This document shows positions 23,415-31,550 of a DNA stretch of 64,000 nucleotides, piece after piece. Source of the DNA: CAVQGZ01 sp942491665 (lineage in GTDB: Bacteria; Actinomycetota; Actinomycetes; Jiangellales; Jiangellaceae). A program made the position numbers and the translations under genes. Under the pieces are notes generated by a model. The model was given only the letters and a program-made list of their open reading frames with translations. It searched no databases and was not told the DNA's origin. Positions within the stretch are counted from its first letter, which is position 1. Every line of letters starts with the position of its first letter. The stretch is taken from NCBI GenBank assembly GCA_942491665.1, contig CALOBR010000012.1, positions 106,396 to 170,395 of the forward strand. Reading direction: 5' to 3'.

Positions 23415-24710
23415 TCACCGCGGATCGGTGATGCGATCGGCGGCAGCGCGGACGGCCTGCCGGTCCGTCTCGTCGGCCAGCTCGTTCTCGGCGCCGCGCA
23501 GCAGGTAGGCCAGCTCGGCGTCGACCGCCGACGCCGCGTCAGGTGCAGCGGTGACGACGTAGTCGAGCAGGTCGACGAGGGCGAGAAGCACCTGCGGGTG
23601 GGCCCCTCCCGCACGCACGAGAGGTCGGCAGGTCACGGCGAGGTACTCGGTGATCGTGCGCTCCCGCTCGACCACGCGCACCGTCTCGTCCTTGGCTCGG
23701 CTGAGCCGAAAGGCTCCGCGGTCGCTCGCGGCGACCTGCCCCAGCAGAGCCGCGACGTGGCCGATCGCGTGCACCGCCGAGGTCGGGTCGTTCATGCTCG
23801 GGGACAGCGCGCGAGCGGCCACGTCCACCAGCTGCACGATGCCGAACGCCGGGTCCTCGTCCGGGGTGCGTTCGTGTCCGATCATCACCGCGGAGGCGAT
23901 CTCGCCCATGTCTGGGGCCTCGTCCCAGTCGGTGGCGCCGTCACCGGTGCCCACGAACCACACCCGGCCGAGCGCCCGGCCTGCCAGTACGTGGTCGCCG
24001 GGAGTGACGTCGAGCTGGACGAAGGCGGAGTGCCGCTGCGCCCACGACACCAGCCGCGGACGGCCCACGGCCTGGACAAACCCGCTACGCGCAGCCGACA
24101 GCTCATGAGGCACGTCGTCGGGGGACCCGGCCGGCGGCCAGCCCGCCGGCCGCGGCCCGTGCTCCCCCACTCCGAGGGAGGCGTCGATAACCCGGGCGGC
24201 GTCGTCGTGCGTCTCGGCCATCATTGTCTCCACCCGCAGTGACGAGACGATGTGCGCGACGGCACCGACCAGCGCGCCCACTCCAGCGAGCCCGAGCAGC
24301 ACGGCCACTGCGACCGAGATGCGCGGCGGCTGGTCGATGGTCCCGAACAGGGCCAGCGTCACCAACGAGAACACGAAGGTAGAGATGAGGACCGCCAACG
24401 ACGCCTGCACCCACCCGTCGCGCGAGAAGGTGCGGAGCAGCCGCGGCGAGTACTGCGAGGCGGCGAGCTGCAGTGCGACCAGAAAGAGACTGAACACGAG
24501 CGCGACGACGGTCAGCGACGTGCCGGCCAGCACCTCCAGCAGCCCGCGGGCCGACGAGGGCTCGCCCGGCCAGAACACCGACTCGGCCTGCGGCTCGGGG
24601 CGCACTGTCGAGAGCAGCGCCGCGGTGATACCGGCGACAACAGCGGCGCTCGCCGGGATCGGCCACAGGCGAGAGCGGAACCGCTCGCCGACAACCGAGA
24701 GCTTGAGCAC
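23415..24710 (-). CDS. DUF2254 family membrane protein
   Basis: A 431-residue protein of the DUF2254 family: four N-terminal transmembrane segments (about 18-38, 62-85, 103-125, 132-158), then a soluble region of about 270 residues. Typical signatures are FSLFLVALQLAASQYSPRLL and ARALSPSMNDPTSAV. No function is established for the family. It ends at a TGA followed by an in-frame hydrophobic extension. The GTG start at 24710 lies 15 bp after the YihY stop, so the two are likely co-transcribed. Confidence 0.88.
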   Translation of the reverse strand: MLKLSVVGERFRSRLWPIPASAAVVAGITAALLSTVRPEPQAESVFWPGEPSSARGLLEVLAGTSLTVVALVFSLFLVALQLAASQYSPRLLRTFSRDGWVQASLAVLISTFVFSLVTLALFGTIDQPPRISVAVAVLLGLAGVGALVGAVAHIVSSLRVETMMAETHDDAARVIDASLGVGEHGPRPAGWPPAGSPDDVPHELSAARSGFVQAVGRPRLVSWAQRHSAFVQLDVTPGDHVLAGRALGRVWFVGTGDGATDWDEAPDMGEIASAVMIGHERTPDEDPAFGIVQLVDVAARALSPSMNDPTSAVHAIGHVAALLGQVAASDRGAFRLSRAKDETVRVVERERTITEYLAVTCRPLVRAGGAHPQVLLALVDLLDYVVTAAPDAASAVDAELAYLLRGAENELADETDRQAVRAAADRITDPR

Positions 24711-24725
24711 CGTCAGCCCTCGCGC

Positions 24726-25766
24726 TCAGGTGCGCGTCTGATGCTCGTCGGCGGCGGCGTCCGTACCCGGCATCGCCGCGATCTCGTCCGTGGCGTCCTC
24801 GATGGCGGCCTGGGCGTCGTCGACGCGGTCGGGCTCCAGCAGGTCGAGCGGCACGTCCTTGTCGGCGATGCCCGCGGTCAGCGCCGCACTGGAGTACAGC
24901 GCCATCGTGAGCAAGAAGAGCACGAACAGGATGCCGATCGGCGCGGCGATCGCGCCGTACTGCGGCTTGTCGATCGTGAAGCCGATGAGCAGCGTCATGG
25001 CCGTCTTGAGGATCTCGACGACCACCGCACCGACGCCCGACCCGATCACCCGTGCCCGTCTGGGCGGGCGGATGCCGCCCAGGTTGCCCAGCAGCAGGTA
25101 GATCACCAAGAAGTTGACTGCCAGCGCCAGCACGAGTGCGAGCGCCGGGAGGATGAACCCCGGGCCCTCCCAGTCGATGCCCAGGGCACCGAGCGCCTGG
25201 GACGACAGGTCGGCGGTGAAGCTGGAGGAGACGAACGACAGCAGGATGAGGGGACCGAGCACGGCGAGCCACCCCAGCAGCCGCGCCCGTCCCACGACGA
25301 TGTTGCGCGGGTCTTTCGGAGCGCCGTAGATGAGGTGGATCGACTGGTTCGCAGCGTTGATCGAGGCGCTGCCCGCGTAGAGCAGACCGACAAGACCGAT
25401 CAGCCCTGCGGTCTGGCCGACAGCGCGCAGCTCGGCAGGGTCGATGCCTTCGTCGCCGAGCAGGCCGGGGAACGCCTCGCCGATCGCCTCGGTCAGGTAC
25501 TCCGAGATCTGGTCGGCGCCGAGCACAGCGGCGACGCCGTAGCCGAAGGCGATGATGGAGAACATCGCCAAGAACATGTAGTAGGTGGTGCCGGCGGCCA
25601 GCAGCGAGGCCTTGGCGTGCGAGAAGCGGGCGAAGGCCCGGTAGCCGACCCCGACGCCGGTGCCCACGGCGCCGTCCTTGGCGTCCAGCTCACGCACCTT
25701 CTCCGGCGTCGCCTTGGGCGGCGGGTCGATCGCCTCGCCCGGGATCGGCGGGGGCGTCGTCGTCAT
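24726..25766 (-). CDS. YihY/virulence factor BrkB family membrane protein
   Basis: A 346-residue inner-membrane protein of the YihY/BrkB family (once misannotated as RNase BN). It has about six transmembrane helices. Family marks are YRAFARFSHAKASLLAAGTTYY, where the usual helix-1 pattern reads A-A-G-T-T-Y-Y, and RNIVVGRARLLGWLAVLGP. The ATG at 25766 and a GTG two codons upstream (25772) are both possible. The GAGGAGGT ribosome site is closer to ideal for the GTG. Role unknown; first gene of a likely operon with DUF2254. Confidence 0.87.
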   Translation of the reverse strand: MTTTPPPIPGEAIDPPPKATPEKVRELDAKDGAVGTGVGVGYRAFARFSHAKASLLAAGTTYYMFLAMFSIIAFGYGVAAVLGADQISEYLTEAIGEAFPGLLGDEGIDPAELRAVGQTAGLIGLVGLLYAGSASINAANQSIHLIYGAPKDPRNIVVGRARLLGWLAVLGPLILLSFVSSSFTADLSSQALGALGIDWEGPGFILPALALVLALAVNFLVIYLLLGNLGGIRPPRRARVIGSGVGAVVVEILKTAMTLLIGFTIDKPQYGAIAAPIGILFVLFLLTMALYSSAALTAGIADKDVPLDLLEPDRVDDAQAAIEDATDEIAAMPGTDAAADEHQTRT

Positions 25767-25978
25767 CGTCACGGTGACCTCCTCTCTGTCGACGCAGGCG
25801 CCGCACCGGGCAGACGCGATCGGTTCGTGCTCCCAGTCAACCGCGTGCGCACCCACCGCGTGCTCCTGGACGTCAACTCGCCGTCGCGGCTTGGGCAACT
25901 CGACGGGTCGCGGGACGGTGAACACGCATCGGTGCGTCGTATGGGCCATGTATAGGCCATGCTTGGCCCTCCCACCTG

Positions 25979-26989
25979 ATGTCTGGAGCCGCCATCGTGC
26001 CCACCGACGACGCCATGCTCGACGCCCACGTCCAGTTCGAGCTGGGCCGCCTCACCGGGGAGGGGCTCGAGCAGACCGTGCGCGACGAGGTCGGCGCGCT
26101 CTTCGAGTGGCTGGGTGGAGTCACGCTCGCCGAGGTCGCCGACCCGCAGACCGTCACGTCGGTGGCCGTCACGTCGGCACGCTCGATCACCGGGGACGAG
26201 ATGGCACAGCACCTGTGCGACGTCATGGTCACCGCCCGGGGGACGCTGGTCGAGGCAAGCGAGACGGTGGCCGAGGTGCTCGACCGCGACCAGGCCGGCG
26301 AGTGGGCGCGCGCGGTCGCCGGCATGGACAAGGCCCGCAACGCCCTGATGGAGCAGGTCACGACCTCCAAGGCCTACACGCGGCTCGTCGCCCACGTGGT
26401 CTACCACGGCGTCAAGAGCTACCTGCTCACCGAGAACGTGCTGGCCAAGCGCATACCCGGGGCCTCGTCCCTGGTGCGGCTGGGGCAGCGCGGCATCGGG
26501 GCGGCGGCGCCGAACCTGGAGAAGAACGTCGACAAGCAGCTGATCGCCTTCGTCGACGCCAACATCGCCGACACGGTGCATGACAGCCAGCGCTTCTTGG
26601 ACGCCATGCTCGACGACGAGCTCGTCGTCACGATGGCCGAGCAGGCGTGGGAGGCCGCGGCGCATCGTCCGATCGCGGGTGGGGCAGACCTGGTGAGCGA
26701 CGACGACCTCGCCACCATCGCCGGACTTGCCTGGAACCAGTGGCTGACCCTGCGCGAGACCGACTTCGTCGACAGCCTCGTCGGTGATGCCGTCACCGGC
26801 TTCTTCGCCGAGCACGGCGACCGACCCATCGCCGAAGTGCTGGCAGAGCTGGGCGTGGACGCCGAGACCGTGATCGAGGCGGTGCTTCCGCTGGCCCTGC
26901 CCGCCGCTGCGCATCTTGCCGACACCGGTTACCTGCAGGAGCGGGTGCAGGCTCGTCTCAAGGCCTTCTACGACACCTACGACGGCTGA
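25979..26989 (+). CDS. Conserved alpha-helical hypothetical protein
   Basis: A 336-residue, largely helical, acidic protein that I cannot place in a named family. It has no signal peptide or clear transmembrane segment, apart from moderately hydrophobic helices near SLVRLGQRGIGAAAP and VLPLALPAAAHLAD. It resembles conserved actinobacterial proteins of unknown function. The start at ATG 25979 is unsure, because no strong ribosome site precedes it; the GTG at about 25997 (VPTDDAMLDAH) is an alternative. It diverges from the yihY gene and converges on yciO with 12 bp between. Confidence 0.65.
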   Translation: MSGAAIVPTDDAMLDAHVQFELGRLTGEGLEQTVRDEVGALFEWLGGVTLAEVADPQTVTSVAVTSARSITGDEMAQHLCDVMVTARGTLVEASETVAEVLDRDQAGEWARAVAGMDKARNALMEQVTTSKAYTRLVAHVVYHGVKSYLLTENVLAKRIPGASSLVRLGQRGIGAAAPNLEKNVDKQLIAFVDANIADTVHDSQRFLDAMLDDELVVTMAEQAWEAAAHRPIAGGADLVSDDDLATIAGLAWNQWLTLRETDFVDSLVGDAVTGFFAEHGDRPIAEVLAELGVDAETVIEAVLPLALPAAAHLADTGYLQERVQARLKAFYDTYDG

Positions 26990-27001
26990 CCATCAGGTGA
27001 G

Positions 27002-27634
27002 CTACTCGACGATGTCGGTCGGGCCGGCCCCGGCCCGCACCACCTCGGGGTAGCCGGCGGACCAGTCGACCACCGTGGTCGGCTCGACGACTTCGCCCGG
27101 CACGTCGCCAGTGTCGACCACCGCGTCGACCACGTGGTCGAGCTCCTCTTTGACCAGCCATCCGTCGGTCATGGGGTGCTCGTGCCCGGGCATCAGCAGC
27201 GTGCTCGACACCAACGGCTCGTCCAGCTCGCGCAGCAGCGCCCGGACGAACCGATGGTCGGGGATGCGCACCCCCACCGTGCGCTTCTTGGGGTGGGCGA
27301 GGCGTCGAGGGACCTCCTTGGTGGCGGGCAGGATGAACGTGTACGGCCCCGGGGTGGCGGCCTTGATCGACCGGAACGCCGAGTTGTCGAGGATCACGAA
27401 CTGGCCGAGCTGGGCGAAGTCGGAGATGACCAGCGTGAAGTGGTGCTTGTCGTCGAGATGGCGGATGCGCCGGATGCGCTCGGGCCCGGTCGTGCTGCCG
27501 AAGCGGCAGCCCAGCGCGTACCCGGAGTCGGTGGGGTAGGCCACCAGAGCGTCCTCGGCGCGGATCATCGCCGCCACCTGCGCCACGCTGCGCGGCTGCG
27601 GGTCGTGGGGGTGCACGTCGAAGTAGCGGGCCAC
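27002..27634 (-). CDS. yciO: YciO/Sua5-YrdC-family protein
   Basis: A 210-residue member of the YrdC/Sua5 dsRNA-binding fold, most like YciO. Close matches to E. coli YciO include YPTDSGYALGC, TPGPYTFILPATKEVPRRL and VGVRIPDH, and the length agrees (about 206). Sua5/YrdC proteins make threonylcarbamoyl-AMP for tRNA t6A; YciO-type proteins share the fold but their role is less certain. GTG 27634 was chosen because it gives VARYFDVHPHDPQ, aligning with the YciO start. The frame continues upstream without conserved sequence. Confidence 0.9.
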   Translation of the reverse strand: MARYFDVHPHDPQPRSVAQVAAMIRAEDALVAYPTDSGYALGCRFGSTTGPERIRRIRHLDDKHHFTLVISDFAQLGQFVILDNSAFRSIKAATPGPYTFILPATKEVPRRLAHPKKRTVGVRIPDHRFVRALLRELDEPLVSSTLLMPGHEHPMTDGWLVKEELDHVVDAVVDTGDVPGEVVEPTTVVDWSAGYPEVVRAGAGPTDIVE

Positions 27635-27669
27635 CCGGGCAAGCCTACGGCCGACCGTGACGACGCCGC

Positions 27670-27772
27670 GTGTACCTGAATCCCCACATTCGCGCGTTCT
27701 CCGACCCTGTCCCCCCGCGTCTGCCCAGGTCGCCGAGCGCCGTCGGCAACGAATGTGGGGATTCGCGTACAC
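27670..27772. repeat. 23-bp near-perfect inverted repeat around a 57-bp centre
   Basis: The arms 27670-27692 and 27750-27772 match at 21 of 23 positions when one is reversed; both contain GAATCCCCACATTCG or its complement. They flank a 57-bp loop in the non-coding gap between yciO and the sulfur operon. The structure could be a mobile palindromic (REP/MITE-like) unit or a regulatory hairpin. No transposase is nearby and no target duplication was seen. Confidence 0.6.
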
Positions 27773-27850
27773 CGTCGCAACGAACTCGCGTGAAGGTCCC
27801 GCTGGAGGTCCCACCGGAATCGGGCCTTATGACCCAATCCGCCCACGAGC

Positions 27851-27877
27851 AACCTGCATAACCTGCATAACGTGCAG
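27851..27877 (+). promoter_or_regulatory. Three head-to-tail 9-bp repeats at the start of the sulfur-operon regulator
   Basis: AACCTGCAT, AACCTGCAT and AACGTGCAG follow each other without gaps and run into the regulator's GTG start at 27872. The regulator has an excisionase/BldC-type HTH, a class known from BldC to bind direct rather than inverted repeats. The array is therefore a likely autoregulatory operator. GCATAA elements inside it could double as a -10. Confidence 0.5.
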
Positions 27878-28552
27878 AACAAGCAGGACGCGCAGGCTGA
27901 TGCAGGAGCGGCCCCCGACCTGCTCACCGCGAAGCAGGTACAGGACCGGCTGCACGTCGACGCCACCACGATCTACCGGATGGCCGCCGACGGTCGCCTT
28001 CCCGCGGTCAAGGTCGGACGCCAGTGGCGCTTTCCAGCCGACGGTGTGCAGACTCTGCTCGCCGGCGGCGGCTTCACCCCAGGGCGGACCCCGCTCGACC
28101 CGGCACCGGTCCAGGCTGTGCTCGACGTCTCGGCGCCGATGCTCGGCGTGATGATGGTCGCCACCGACATGCAGGGGCGCCCGATCTCGCAGGTGGCAAA
28201 CCCCTGCCCATGGTTCGCCGAGCGCGCCCGGGACGACGAGACCCTGGCTGCGTGCACCGCCGAGTGGCAGGCCATGGCCAACGACCTCGACTTCGCCCCC
28301 CGCTTCCAGCAGGCGTCCCTCGGCTTCGAGTGCGCTCGCGTCTTCGTCCGGGCCGGCTCCGAGCTCGTCGGCATGGTGCTGGCCGGCGGAGTCGCCCCCG
28401 ACGGCGAGCACGCCGTCGGGCTTCACGAGCTGACCGTCGAGCAACGCCGCGTCGTGCTCGACGCCCTGCCCCGGGTCTCGGCTGCGCTGTCACGCGCAGC
28501 GGAGACCTCCCGTGCTTCCCAGGTCCGCGACTCCGCAGACCCCACCCACTGA
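27872..28552 (+). CDS. HTH (excisionase/BldC-type) regulator with PocR-like sensory domain
   Basis: A 226-residue regulator. Residues 17-62 are a MerR/excisionase-like HTH: LLTAKQVQDRLHVDATTIYR, then PAVKVGRQWRFP. Residues about 80-175 resemble a PocR ligand-binding domain: VMMVATDMQGRPISQVANPC, then SLGFECARVFV and LVGMVLAGG. Three cysteines (112, 128, 154) could form a metal, cluster or thiol sensor, which fits control of a sulfur operon. It starts at GTG 27872 without a Shine-Dalgarno, so it is probably leaderless. The flavoprotein gene follows 19 bp downstream, so it heads the operon and probably controls it. The PocR resemblance is by pattern, not proven. Confidence 0.75.
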   Translation: MQNKQDAQADAGAAPDLLTAKQVQDRLHVDATTIYRMAADGRLPAVKVGRQWRFPADGVQTLLAGGGFTPGRTPLDPAPVQAVLDVSAPMLGVMMVATDMQGRPISQVANPCPWFAERARDDETLAACTAEWQAMANDLDFAPRFQQASLGFECARVFVRAGSELVGMVLAGGVAPDGEHAVGLHELTVEQRRVVLDALPRVSAALSRAAETSRASQVRDSADPTH

Positions 28553-28571
28553 ACAACCGAAGGAGACACGA

Positions 28572-29810
28572 ATGAAGAGGCTGCTGGTGCTCGGAGCGGG
28601 CACCGCCGGGACGATGGCCGTCAACAAGCTGCGCCCCAAGCTCTCGCGCGACGAGTGGACGATCACCGTCGTCGACCCCAGCGACACCCATCACTACCAG
28701 CCGGGGTACCTGTTCATCCCCTTCGGCATCTACCAGCCCGACGAGGTGGTCAAGCCCACCAAGCGGTTCGTCCCCTCCGGCGTCGACCTGGTCAAGGCGA
28801 GTGTGGACCGGGTGGTCGCCGACGAGAACGCGGTGCTGCTCGACGACGGCTCGCGCCTGCCGTACGACTACCTGATCATCGCGACCGGCACCACGCCGCG
28901 TCCGGACGAGACGCCCGGCATGGCCGATGACATGGGCGAGTCGGTCCACGAGTTCTACACGTTCGACGGGGCGTCGCGGCTGGCCGAGGTGCTCAAGACG
29001 TGGCAGGGCGGCAAGCTCGTCATCCACGTCACCGAGATGCCGATCAAGTGCCCGGTGGCGCCGCTGGAGTTCACCTTCTTGGCCGATGCCTTCTTCGACG
29101 AGCAGGGCCTGCGCGACGCTGTCGACATCACCTACGTGACCCCGTTGGAGGGCGCGTTCACCAAGCCGGTGTCGTCGCAGTACCTCGGCTCGATGCTGGA
29201 CGAGCGCCAGATCGCGCTGGAGCCCGACTTCATGGTCGAGTCGATAGACCCCGAGGCCAAGAAGCTCGTCAGCTACGACGAGCGCGAGATCGACTACGAC
29301 CTGCTGGTCACGGTGCCGCTGAACATGGGTGCGGACTTCATCGCCCGCTCCGACCTGGGCGACGAGCTCAACTACGTGCCCGTCGACAAGGAGACGTTGC
29401 TGTCGACGCAGTACGACAACATCTTCGCCATCGGCGACGCCTCCGACATCCCCGCGTCGAAGGCCGGCTCGGTGGCCCACTTCGCCATGGACCTGTTCCC
29501 CACCAACTTCTTGCGCCACGTCCAGGGCCTGGCCATGACGGAGAAGTTCGACGGGCACGCGAACTGCTTCATCGAGACCGGCCACGGCAAGGGCCTGCTC
29601 ATCGACTTCAACTACGAGACCGAGCCCCTGCCGGGCAAGTACCCCTTGCCGGGCATCGGGCCCTTCAGCCTGCTGACCGAGACCGAGATGAACCACTGGG
29701 GCAAGGTGATGTTCCGCTGGATGTACTGGAACGTGCTGCTCCCCGGCAAGGAGCTCCCCCTGCCCGCGCTCATGTCGATGGCCGGCAAGCAGACCGAGGA
29801 CGCCGCATGA
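28572..29810 (+). CDS. SQR-like FAD/NAD(P)-dependent oxidoreductase (sulfide:quinone oxidoreductase family)
   Basis: A 412-residue flavoprotein of the sulfide:quinone oxidoreductase/NDH-2 superfamily. It has the FAD motif VLGAGTAGT at 6-14, LIIATGTTPRP, and the second FAD contact NIFAIGDASDIP at 283-294. Cys160 in PIKCP corresponds to a catalytic Cys of known SQRs, and Cys332 in HANCF may be the partner; the third Cys of classical SQRs is missing. A C-terminal amphipathic stretch (KVMFRWMYWNVLLPG) suits membrane association. It likely oxidises sulfide or a persulfide and passes electrons to quinone. ATG 28572 has GGAG 8 bp upstream; its stop overlaps the next gene (ATGA). Confidence 0.83.
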   Translation: MKRLLVLGAGTAGTMAVNKLRPKLSRDEWTITVVDPSDTHHYQPGYLFIPFGIYQPDEVVKPTKRFVPSGVDLVKASVDRVVADENAVLLDDGSRLPYDYLIIATGTTPRPDETPGMADDMGESVHEFYTFDGASRLAEVLKTWQGGKLVIHVTEMPIKCPVAPLEFTFLADAFFDEQGLRDAVDITYVTPLEGAFTKPVSSQYLGSMLDERQIALEPDFMVESIDPEAKKLVSYDEREIDYDLLVTVPLNMGADFIARSDLGDELNYVPVDKETLLSTQYDNIFAIGDASDIPASKAGSVAHFAMDLFPTNFLRHVQGLAMTEKFDGHANCFIETGHGKGLLIDFNYETEPLPGKYPLPGIGPFSLLTETEMNHWGKVMFRWMYWNVLLPGKELPLPALMSMAGKQTEDAA

Positions 29811-30589
29811 CCGCAGCACCCGAAGCCGCAGCCGCCACCGCGGACACCGTCGCACCAAGTGTCGACGACCGGCTCGACCACCTCAGCGCACAGGTCGACG
29901 AGCTCGTCGCAGAGATGCGCCGAGCGCGGGAGTCCCGCGAGCAGTGGCAGGAGCTGAGCCACGAGCTCGCGCCGGTCACCCGCGACGCCATGGCCGCGGC
30001 CTCTCGCGAGCTGCAAGAGCTCAGCGCTGACGTCACGATCGAGGACATCTCCGAGTTCGCTCGCACGCTGGCCCGCTCGGTGCCCAAGCTGCAGGCGATG
30101 CTCGTCCAGCTCGACAGCATGGCCGAGCTGACGCACGAGGTGAACTCGATCGCCGGGTCTGGCGTTGCCAAGCTGTCGGAGAGCCTGGCCGAGGCCGAGC
30201 GCAAGGGCTACTTCACGTTCGCCCGCCACGGTGCCGAGATGGTCGAGGAGGTCGTCACATCGTTCACCGAAGACGACGTCGTCGCGCTGCGCGAGAACCT
30301 CGTTCTGATCCTCAACACCGTCAAGGAGCTGACCCAGCCCGAGGTGATGACGCTGCTCAACCGCACCGGGGTCTCCCTGCAGACCATGTCCGACGACGGC
30401 GACCAGAAGCCGCCGACCACGTTCGCTCTGGTCAAGCAGATGCGCGACCCGGAGGTGCGACGCGGTCTCAACCGCACGCTCGGGCTGCTTCGCACCATCG
30501 GCGAAGAGAGCCCGCCCAACGGTGGGCCGCTGCCCGCCGCGGCGGTTCCCGCCGGGTCAGGCCCCTCGCGGCCATCGGCCCACCCCTGA
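29807..30589 (+). CDS. DUF1641 domain protein
   Basis: A 260-residue, mostly helical protein with a DUF1641 core (about 150-225), including VVTSFTEDDVVALRENLVLI and PEVMTLLNRTGVSLQTM. The N-terminal part (20-130) is predicted coiled coil (DRLDHLSAQVDELVAEMRRA). DUF1641 genes often sit beside flavoprotein or formate-dehydrogenase-like genes and may be partner or adaptor subunits. It starts in an ATGA overlap with the SQR-like gene, indicating coupled translation. The last 30 residues are Pro/Gly-rich linker-like sequence. Function unknown. Confidence 0.82.
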   Translation: MTAAPEAAAATADTVAPSVDDRLDHLSAQVDELVAEMRRARESREQWQELSHELAPVTRDAMAAASRELQELSADVTIEDISEFARTLARSVPKLQAMLVQLDSMAELTHEVNSIAGSGVAKLSESLAEAERKGYFTFARHGAEMVEEVVTSFTEDDVVALRENLVLILNTVKELTQPEVMTLLNRTGVSLQTMSDDGDQKPPTTFALVKQMRDPEVRRGLNRTLGLLRTIGEESPPNGGPLPAAAVPAGSGPSRPSAHP

Positions 30590-30621
30590 TCCCCCCCCAT
30601 CCACAGAAAGAGGTTCGAGCA

Positions 30622-30936
30622 ATGCCCGTCACCGCCATCGCCGGTAGCGAGGTCCACGTCAACGACGAGGGCTTCTTGACCGAGTACGACGAGTGGAACG
30701 AAGAGATCGCCGCCGCCCTGGCCGCCAACATCGGCATCGAGATGAACGACCGTCACTGGGACGTCATCCGGTTCTTGCGCCAGGACTTCACGGTCAAGGG
30801 CGAGACCGCCACGACCCGCCGCGTGCAGAACGTCGGCGGCATCCCCACCAAGGAGCAGTTTCAGCTGTTCCCCAAGAAGCCGGGCCGCAAGATGAGCTAC
30901 ATCGCCGGCCTGCCCAAGCCGAAGGGCTGCGTGTGA
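30622..30936 (+). CDS. DsrC/TusE-family sulfur carrier protein
   Basis: A 104-residue DsrC/TusE-family protein. Family signatures are GFLTEYDEWNEE, MNDRHWDVIRFLRQDF and the C-terminal arm KPKGCV. The penultimate Cys103 is the conserved sulfur-carrying cysteine. The second C-terminal Cys of true dissimilatory DsrC is absent, which makes it TusE-like or a DsrC-like trafficking variant. No tRNA-thiolation Tus genes or dsrAB are present. It should accept persulfide sulfur from the DsrE protein encoded 2 bp downstream. GAAAGAGG lies before ATG 30622. Confidence 0.9.
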   Translation: MPVTAIAGSEVHVNDEGFLTEYDEWNEEIAAALAANIGIEMNDRHWDVIRFLRQDFTVKGETATTRRVQNVGGIPTKEQFQLFPKKPGRKMSYIAGLPKPKGCV

Positions 30937-30938
30937 GC

Positions 30939-31496
30939 ATGACAGACACCCTTGACACCACCGCACCGACCGCCGCACCCATGATCGTCCCGGACTTCGG
31001 CGACGACGAGACCGACCGCAAGATGGCCATCATCTGCTCGAAGGGCAACCTCGACATGGCCTACCCCGCCCTCGTGCTGGCCAACGCCGCGCTGGGCGAA
31101 GGCGTGGAGACACACCTCTTCTTCACGTTCTGGGGCTTCGACATGATCATCGACAGCCGCATGGACGAACTGCAGTTCAGCCCCGCTGGCAACACCGCGA
31201 TGCACTTCCCGGTGAAGGGCCGCGACATCCGCATCCCGCAGGCGGTCATGCCCATGCCGGGCATGACGTCGATGGCCACCAAGATGCTCAAGGAGCAGCT
31301 CGACGAGATGGACATCCCCGGTGTGCGGGAGTTCCTCGATCAGATCGTGGCCGCCGGTGGCCAGCTCTGGGGATGCCAGATGAGCGCGGACATGAACAAG
31401 GTCGACATGGACGACCTCTACGAAGGCGTCACCGACATCATCAACGCAGCCGACTTCATCACCCTCACCGACGGGGCTCAGCTGCTGTTCATCTAG
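30939..31496 (+). CDS. DsrE/DsrF/DrsH-like family sulfurtransferase
   Basis: A 185-residue DsrE-superfamily protein of the longer DsrE3 type. Cys33 in AIICSKGNLDMAYPAL and Cys146 in WGCQMSADMNKVD are the conserved cysteines. The latter lies in the motif known to be sulfur-loaded in DsrE3A proteins that move thiosulfate or persulfide sulfur. The hydrophobic middle (THLFFTFWGFDMII) is characteristic. The ATG at 30939 follows the dsrC-like stop by 2 bp; a GTG at 30933 overlapping that stop is an alternative. It is the last gene of the operon, followed by a hairpin. Confidence 0.9.
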   Translation: MTDTLDTTAPTAAPMIVPDFGDDETDRKMAIICSKGNLDMAYPALVLANAALGEGVETHLFFTFWGFDMIIDSRMDELQFSPAGNTAMHFPVKGRDIRIPQAVMPMPGMTSMATKMLKEQLDEMDIPGVREFLDQIVAAGGQLWGCQMSADMNKVDMDDLYEGVTDIINAADFITLTDGAQLLFI

Positions 31497-31508
31497 GCCC
31501 GCACCACC

Positions 31509-31550
31509 TTCAGGCCAGCCCGTCGAGAAGCTCGGCGAGGCTGGCCTGAA
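31509..31550. terminator. Perfect 12-bp hairpin at the end of the sulfur operon, likely bidirectional terminator
   Basis: TTCAGGCCAGCC at 31509-31520 pairs perfectly with GGCTGGCCTGAA at 31539-31550. The 18-nt loop can itself fold (TCGAG/CTCGG). It begins 12 bp after the dsrE-like stop and overlaps the last codons of the convergent WS/DGAT gene. There is no clear U-tract, as is usual in high-GC actinobacteria. Confidence 0.6.
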
